NCBI GenBank assembly: GCA_002968845.1
Contig: PVBG01000018.1
Span: 1-64,000, forward strand
DNA: 64,000 nt
Direction of reading: 5' to 3'
Origin: Neorhizobium tomejilense
GTDB taxonomy: Bacteria; Pseudomonadota; Alphaproteobacteria; Rhizobiales; Rhizobiaceae
A program made the position numbers and the translations under genes. The notes under the pieces were generated by a model. It did no database searches, had not been told where the DNA came from, and saw only the letters and a list, made by a program, of their open reading frames with translations. Positions 61,167 through 64,000 of the stretch are shown here, piece by piece; the first letter of the stretch is position 1; each line of letters starts with the position of its first letter.

Positions 61167-62633
61167 ATGCACCTGAAAGACCCAACGTTATTCCGCCAGG
61201 CCGCTTACATTGGTGGCGACTGGATCGAAGCAAACGATACGGATGCCATCGCGGTCACAAACCCCGCAACTGGTGAGAAGATCGGCTCCGTTCCCAAACT
61301 GGCGGCGGCAGAAGCACGTGCGGCGATCGCGCATGCCGAAGATACGCAGAAGGAATGGGCAGCGCGAACCGCGAAGGAGCGTAGCGTAATCCTGCGCAAG
61401 TGGTTTGAGTTGATGATGTCCAACCAGGATGACTTGGCGCACATTCTCACACTCGAACAGGGAAAGCCGCTTCTCGAAGCAAAGGGTGAGATCGCCTATG
61501 GGGCAAGTTTCATCGAGTGGTTCGCCGAAGAAGCCAGACGCATCAACGGCGACATTATATCCGGCCATCAGCGAGACAAACGCATTCTGGTGATGAAGCA
61601 GCCGATTGGCGTCGTTGCAGCCATTACCCCTTGGAATTTTCCGAACGCGATGATTACACGAAAAGCTGGCCCGGCGCTCGCAGCCGGATGTGCAATGGTA
61701 TTGAAACCCGCTGCTCAGACGCCATTTTCCGCGATCGCTTTGGCGGTACTGGGGGAGCGGGCAGGATTGCCGGCAGGATTGTTCAGCGTGATCACCGGTT
61801 CATCTCGCGAAATCGGCGCCGAGATGACCTCAAATCCCATCGTACGTAAACTCACATTCACTGGGTCGACGGAAGTTGGTGCCGAACTTTACCGTCAGTC
61901 TGCTCCCACGATCAAAAAACTTGGTCTGGAGCTGGGCGGCAATGCGCCCTTCATCGTGTTCGATGATGCAGATCTCGACGCAGCCGTCGAAGGCGCCTTG
62001 ATCGCGAAGTTCAGGAACAATGGTCAGACCTGCGTTTGCGCCAATCGCCTGTACGTCCAGGATACGGTCTATGACGCGTTCGCTGAAAAGCTGGCCAAAG
62101 CCGTTAGTAAGCTTCGGACCGGAAACGGGTTCGAGGAGGGTGTTGGGCTCGGACCCTTGATCGATGAAGCGGCTCTCAAGAAAGTCGAAGAGCACGTTCA
62201 GGATGCCGTATCGAAGGGCGCAACCGTCATTCAAGGCGGAAAAGCGCATGAACTTGGCGGCACCTTCTACGAAGCGACTGTTCTCACAGGCGTCACCCAA
62301 GACATGGCCGTGGCATCCGAAGAAACCTTTGGGCCTATCGCGCCGCTCTTTCGCTTCGAGAATGAGACTGATGTGGTTGAAAAGGCGAATGACACGGAAT
62401 TCGGTCTCGCCTCCTATTTCTACGCGAAGGATCTGTCGCGGGTGTTTCGAGTTGCCGAGGCCCTCGAATATGGAATGGTTGGCGTGAATACCGGCCTGAT
62501 ATCCACTGCTGAAGCACCGTTCGGCGGCGTAAAGTCGTCCGGGCTAGGCCGTGAAGGCTCCAAATACGGCATCGATGACTACCTCGAGCTCAAATACGTA
62601 TGCCTTGGTGGCATCACAACAAAAGAACAATAA
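61167..62633 (+). CDS. gabD: NAD(P)-dependent succinate-semialdehyde dehydrogenase
   Basis: This 488-residue aldehyde dehydrogenase has TPWNFPNAMITRKAGPALAA, the base in LELGGNAPFIVFDDADLD and the catalytic cysteine in NNGQTCVCANRLYVQD; the C-terminus VNTGLISTAEAPFGGVKSSG is GabD/SSADH-like. In the homoprotocatechuate route, cleavage of 2,4-dihydroxyhept-2-ene-1,7-dioate gives pyruvate and succinic semialdehyde, which this enzyme oxidises to succinate. The pathway position supports the call. Confidence 0.92.
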   Translation: MHLKDPTLFRQAAYIGGDWIEANDTDAIAVTNPATGEKIGSVPKLAAAEARAAIAHAEDTQKEWAARTAKERSVILRKWFELMMSNQDDLAHILTLEQGKPLLEAKGEIAYGASFIEWFAEEARRINGDIISGHQRDKRILVMKQPIGVVAAITPWNFPNAMITRKAGPALAAGCAMVLKPAAQTPFSAIALAVLGERAGLPAGLFSVITGSSREIGAEMTSNPIVRKLTFTGSTEVGAELYRQSAPTIKKLGLELGGNAPFIVFDDADLDAAVEGALIAKFRNNGQTCVCANRLYVQDTVYDAFAEKLAKAVSKLRTGNGFEEGVGLGPLIDEAALKKVEEHVQDAVSKGATVIQGGKAHELGGTFYEATVLTGVTQDMAVASEETFGPIAPLFRFENETDVVEKANDTEFGLASYFYAKDLSRVFRVAEALEYGMVGVNTGLISTAEAPFGGVKSSGLGREGSKYGIDDYLELKYVCLGGITTKEQ

Positions 62634-62645
62634 AGGAAAGTCCGT

Positions 62646-63515
62646 ATGCATCCCCGTTTTGCATCTTTTTCCAATTCCGGTCGTCAGGGTTACGGACTAA
62701 TCCGCGAAGATGGCGTGGTGGACCTGTCCGTCAGGTTCCGCCCGCGTTTTCCGACCCTGCGCGAAGTTATCGCCGCAGGTGCTTTGGACATGCTGGCCGA
62801 GAAAGGTCAATCGGCCCCCGTCGACTATCCCCTGGCTGCGGTTACATTGGACATTCCAATCCCGTCGCCGGAAAAGATCATCTGCGTCGGCGTCAATTTT
62901 CCGGACCGTAACGAGGAATACAAAGATGGGCAGACAGCGCCCACCAATCCGTCGCTGTTTATCCGCTTCCCGCGATCCTTCACGGGTCACGATCAGCCGC
63001 TGATCCGGCCACCGGAGAGCCCTCAACTCGATTATGAGGGGGAAATAGTTATCGTTATTGGCAAAGAAGGTCGACGCATTCCAGAAAGCGACGCTCTCTC
63101 ACATATAGCGGCTCTGTCGCTCTGCAACGAAGGGACGCTGCGGGATTGGGTCCGGCACGCCAAGTTCAACGTTACCCAAGGCAAGAACTTCGATGCCTCT
63201 GGCTCGATTGGGCCATGGATTGTTCCGTATACTGACGAAAGTCAGCTGGCGGACATCAAGCTGGAGACGCGGGTCAATGGTGAGGTCCGTCAGAATGATC
63301 GAACCAGTCGAATGATTTTCTCATTCCGGAAGATCATCAATTACGTCTCAACCTTCACGACACTCGTTCCAGGCGACGTGATCGTCTGCGGAACACCTAC
63401 TGGCGCGGGAGCACGCTTCGATCCGCCGATCTGGCTGAAGCCGGGCGATATCGTTGAGGTCGAGGCCGACGGTATCGGTCTGTTGCGCAACACCATTGCC
63501 GACGAGAGGATCTGA
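62646..63515 (+). CDS. hpaG: Fumarylacetoacetate hydrolase family decarboxylase/isomerase
   Basis: This is a 289-residue FAH-fold protein. The divalent-metal site is seen in LDYEGEIVIVIGKEGRRIPE, with the core IGPWIVPYTDESQLADIKLE, DVIVCGTPTGAGARFDPP and LKPGDIVEVEADGIGLLRNT. In the homoprotocatechuate pathway HpaG carries out decarboxylation and isomerisation of 5-oxo-pent-3-ene-1,2,5-tricarboxylate. It starts 12 bp after the SSADH-like gene and ends 1 bp before the hpaH start. A general FAH role is the alternative. Confidence 0.87.
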   Translation: MHPRFASFSNSGRQGYGLIREDGVVDLSVRFRPRFPTLREVIAAGALDMLAEKGQSAPVDYPLAAVTLDIPIPSPEKIICVGVNFPDRNEEYKDGQTAPTNPSLFIRFPRSFTGHDQPLIRPPESPQLDYEGEIVIVIGKEGRRIPESDALSHIAALSLCNEGTLRDWVRHAKFNVTQGKNFDASGSIGPWIVPYTDESQLADIKLETRVNGEVRQNDRTSRMIFSFRKIINYVSTFTTLVPGDVIVCGTPTGAGARFDPPIWLKPGDIVEVEADGIGLLRNTIADERI

Positions 63516-63516
63516 G

Positions 63517-64000
63517 ATGCTGTCCACCGCAGACATAGAAACAGCTGTTGCCGCGCTGGACGAAGCCGAACGGACTCGCGTTCAGACCGGGCTTTTGTCA
63601 CTTCAGCATCCGGACATGGTGATGGATGATGCCTATGCGATCCAGTCTGCGTGGGTGAAAAAGAAAGTATCCGACGGACGTCAGGTGGTGGGCTGGAAAA
63701 TTGGTCTCACATCGAAGGCGATGCAATATGCCCTCAACATCAACATTCCAGACTCTGGGGTATTGCTGGACGACATGGTCTTTGAGGACAGTTCGGTCGT
63801 CCCAAAAGACCGGTTTATTCAGCCGAGGATCGAAGCTGAAATCGCCTTTATCATGAAAGCGCCTCTAAAGGGGCCGAACGTGACCGTCGTCGATGTACTC
63901 AATGCCACCGATTATGTCACTCCAGCCCTCGAAATTCTCGACACGCGGATTCTTCGGGTGGATCCCCAGACGAAAAAAAACCGTAACGTCCTCGATACGA
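63517..64000 (+). CDS. hpaH: 2-oxo-hept-4-ene-1,7-dioate hydratase, truncated by the window edge
   Basis: The frame is open from ATG 63517 to the right edge, about 161 residues. The product includes VVGWKIGLTSKAMQYALNIN, RFIQPRIEAEIAFIMKAPL and YVTPALEILDTRILRVDPQT, the HpaH signature with acidic metal ligands. The enzyme hydrates 2-oxo-hept-4-ene-1,7-dioate. The rest of the gene, and possibly hpaI, should lie beyond the edge. Confidence 0.93.
   Translation, partial: MLSTADIETAVAALDEAERTRVQTGLLSLQHPDMVMDDAYAIQSAWVKKKVSDGRQVVGWKIGLTSKAMQYALNINIPDSGVLLDDMVFEDSSVVPKDRFIQPRIEAEIAFIMKAPLKGPNVTVVDVLNATDYVTPALEILDTRILRVDPQTKKNRNVLDT

Noticed and set aside
1-64000. CRISPR arrays, rRNA genes and prophage structural genes
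   Set aside because: No regularly spaced repeats, rRNA-like blocks or capsid, tail or integrase genes were recognised on either strand.

Overview
This window looks like a plasmid, chromid or genomic-island segment from a member of the Rhizobiales, most likely Rhizobiaceae. The evidence is a DUF982 protein, tandem Ku genes beside LigD, a TAT-type rhizobial hypothetical pair, many solute-binding-protein-dependent transporters, and uniformly GC-rich codon use. No rRNA, intact tRNA, CRISPR array or replication gene is visible.

Region 1, about 1-21.7 kb, is a defence island. It opens with the tail of an IS630-type transposase. Next comes an OLD-nuclease/UvrD-helicase pair of the Gabija type, whose nuclease gene is frameshifted. 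A tightly overlapping minus-strand operon follows: GHKL ATPase, Z1 helicase, DUF4420 PD-(D/E)XK nuclease and AIPR protein. It diverges from an EcoRII-like type II restriction-modification operon (m5C methyltransferase with an N-terminal HTH, Vsr, EcoRII endonuclease). Two paralogous HTH-headed proteins of unknown function and an AbiEi/AbiEii-type toxin-antitoxin pair complete it. The GHKL+Z1+nuclease+AIPR set beside a methyltransferase fits the predicted MutL/MORC-type restriction systems.

Region 2, about 22-28 kb, is an exported three-gene operon: a papain-like cysteine protease with a DUF4384 C-terminus, a small OmpA-domain protein, and a 1251-residue protein with a beta-propeller-like middle and a caspase-like domain. 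Region 3, about 28.6-36.3 kb, holds rpsU and a non-homologous end-joining cluster (two Ku proteins, a stand-alone ATP-dependent ligase, a GXWXG/DUF4334 protein, a HARP-like protein and multidomain LigD). A decayed stretch with DnaJ and NUDIX relics and a large inverted repeat follows.

Region 4, about 37-64 kb, is catabolic and transport DNA. It contains an FbpABC/AfuABC-like importer diverging from its binding protein, a PP2C phosphatase and a DeoR regulator; a PrpF/GalD tautomerase with LysR and TctCBA; a polar amino-acid-type ABC system split across two divergent operons with GntR, an FAD dehydrogenase and an SDR; and a homoprotocatechuate meta-cleavage cluster (hpaR, hpaF, hpaE, hpaD, an SSADH-like gene, hpaG, partial hpaH). 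Two matching palindromes probably mark HpaR operators. The 4-hydroxyphenylacetate hydroxylase genes (hpaBC) are not in the window, and hpaH runs off the right edge.
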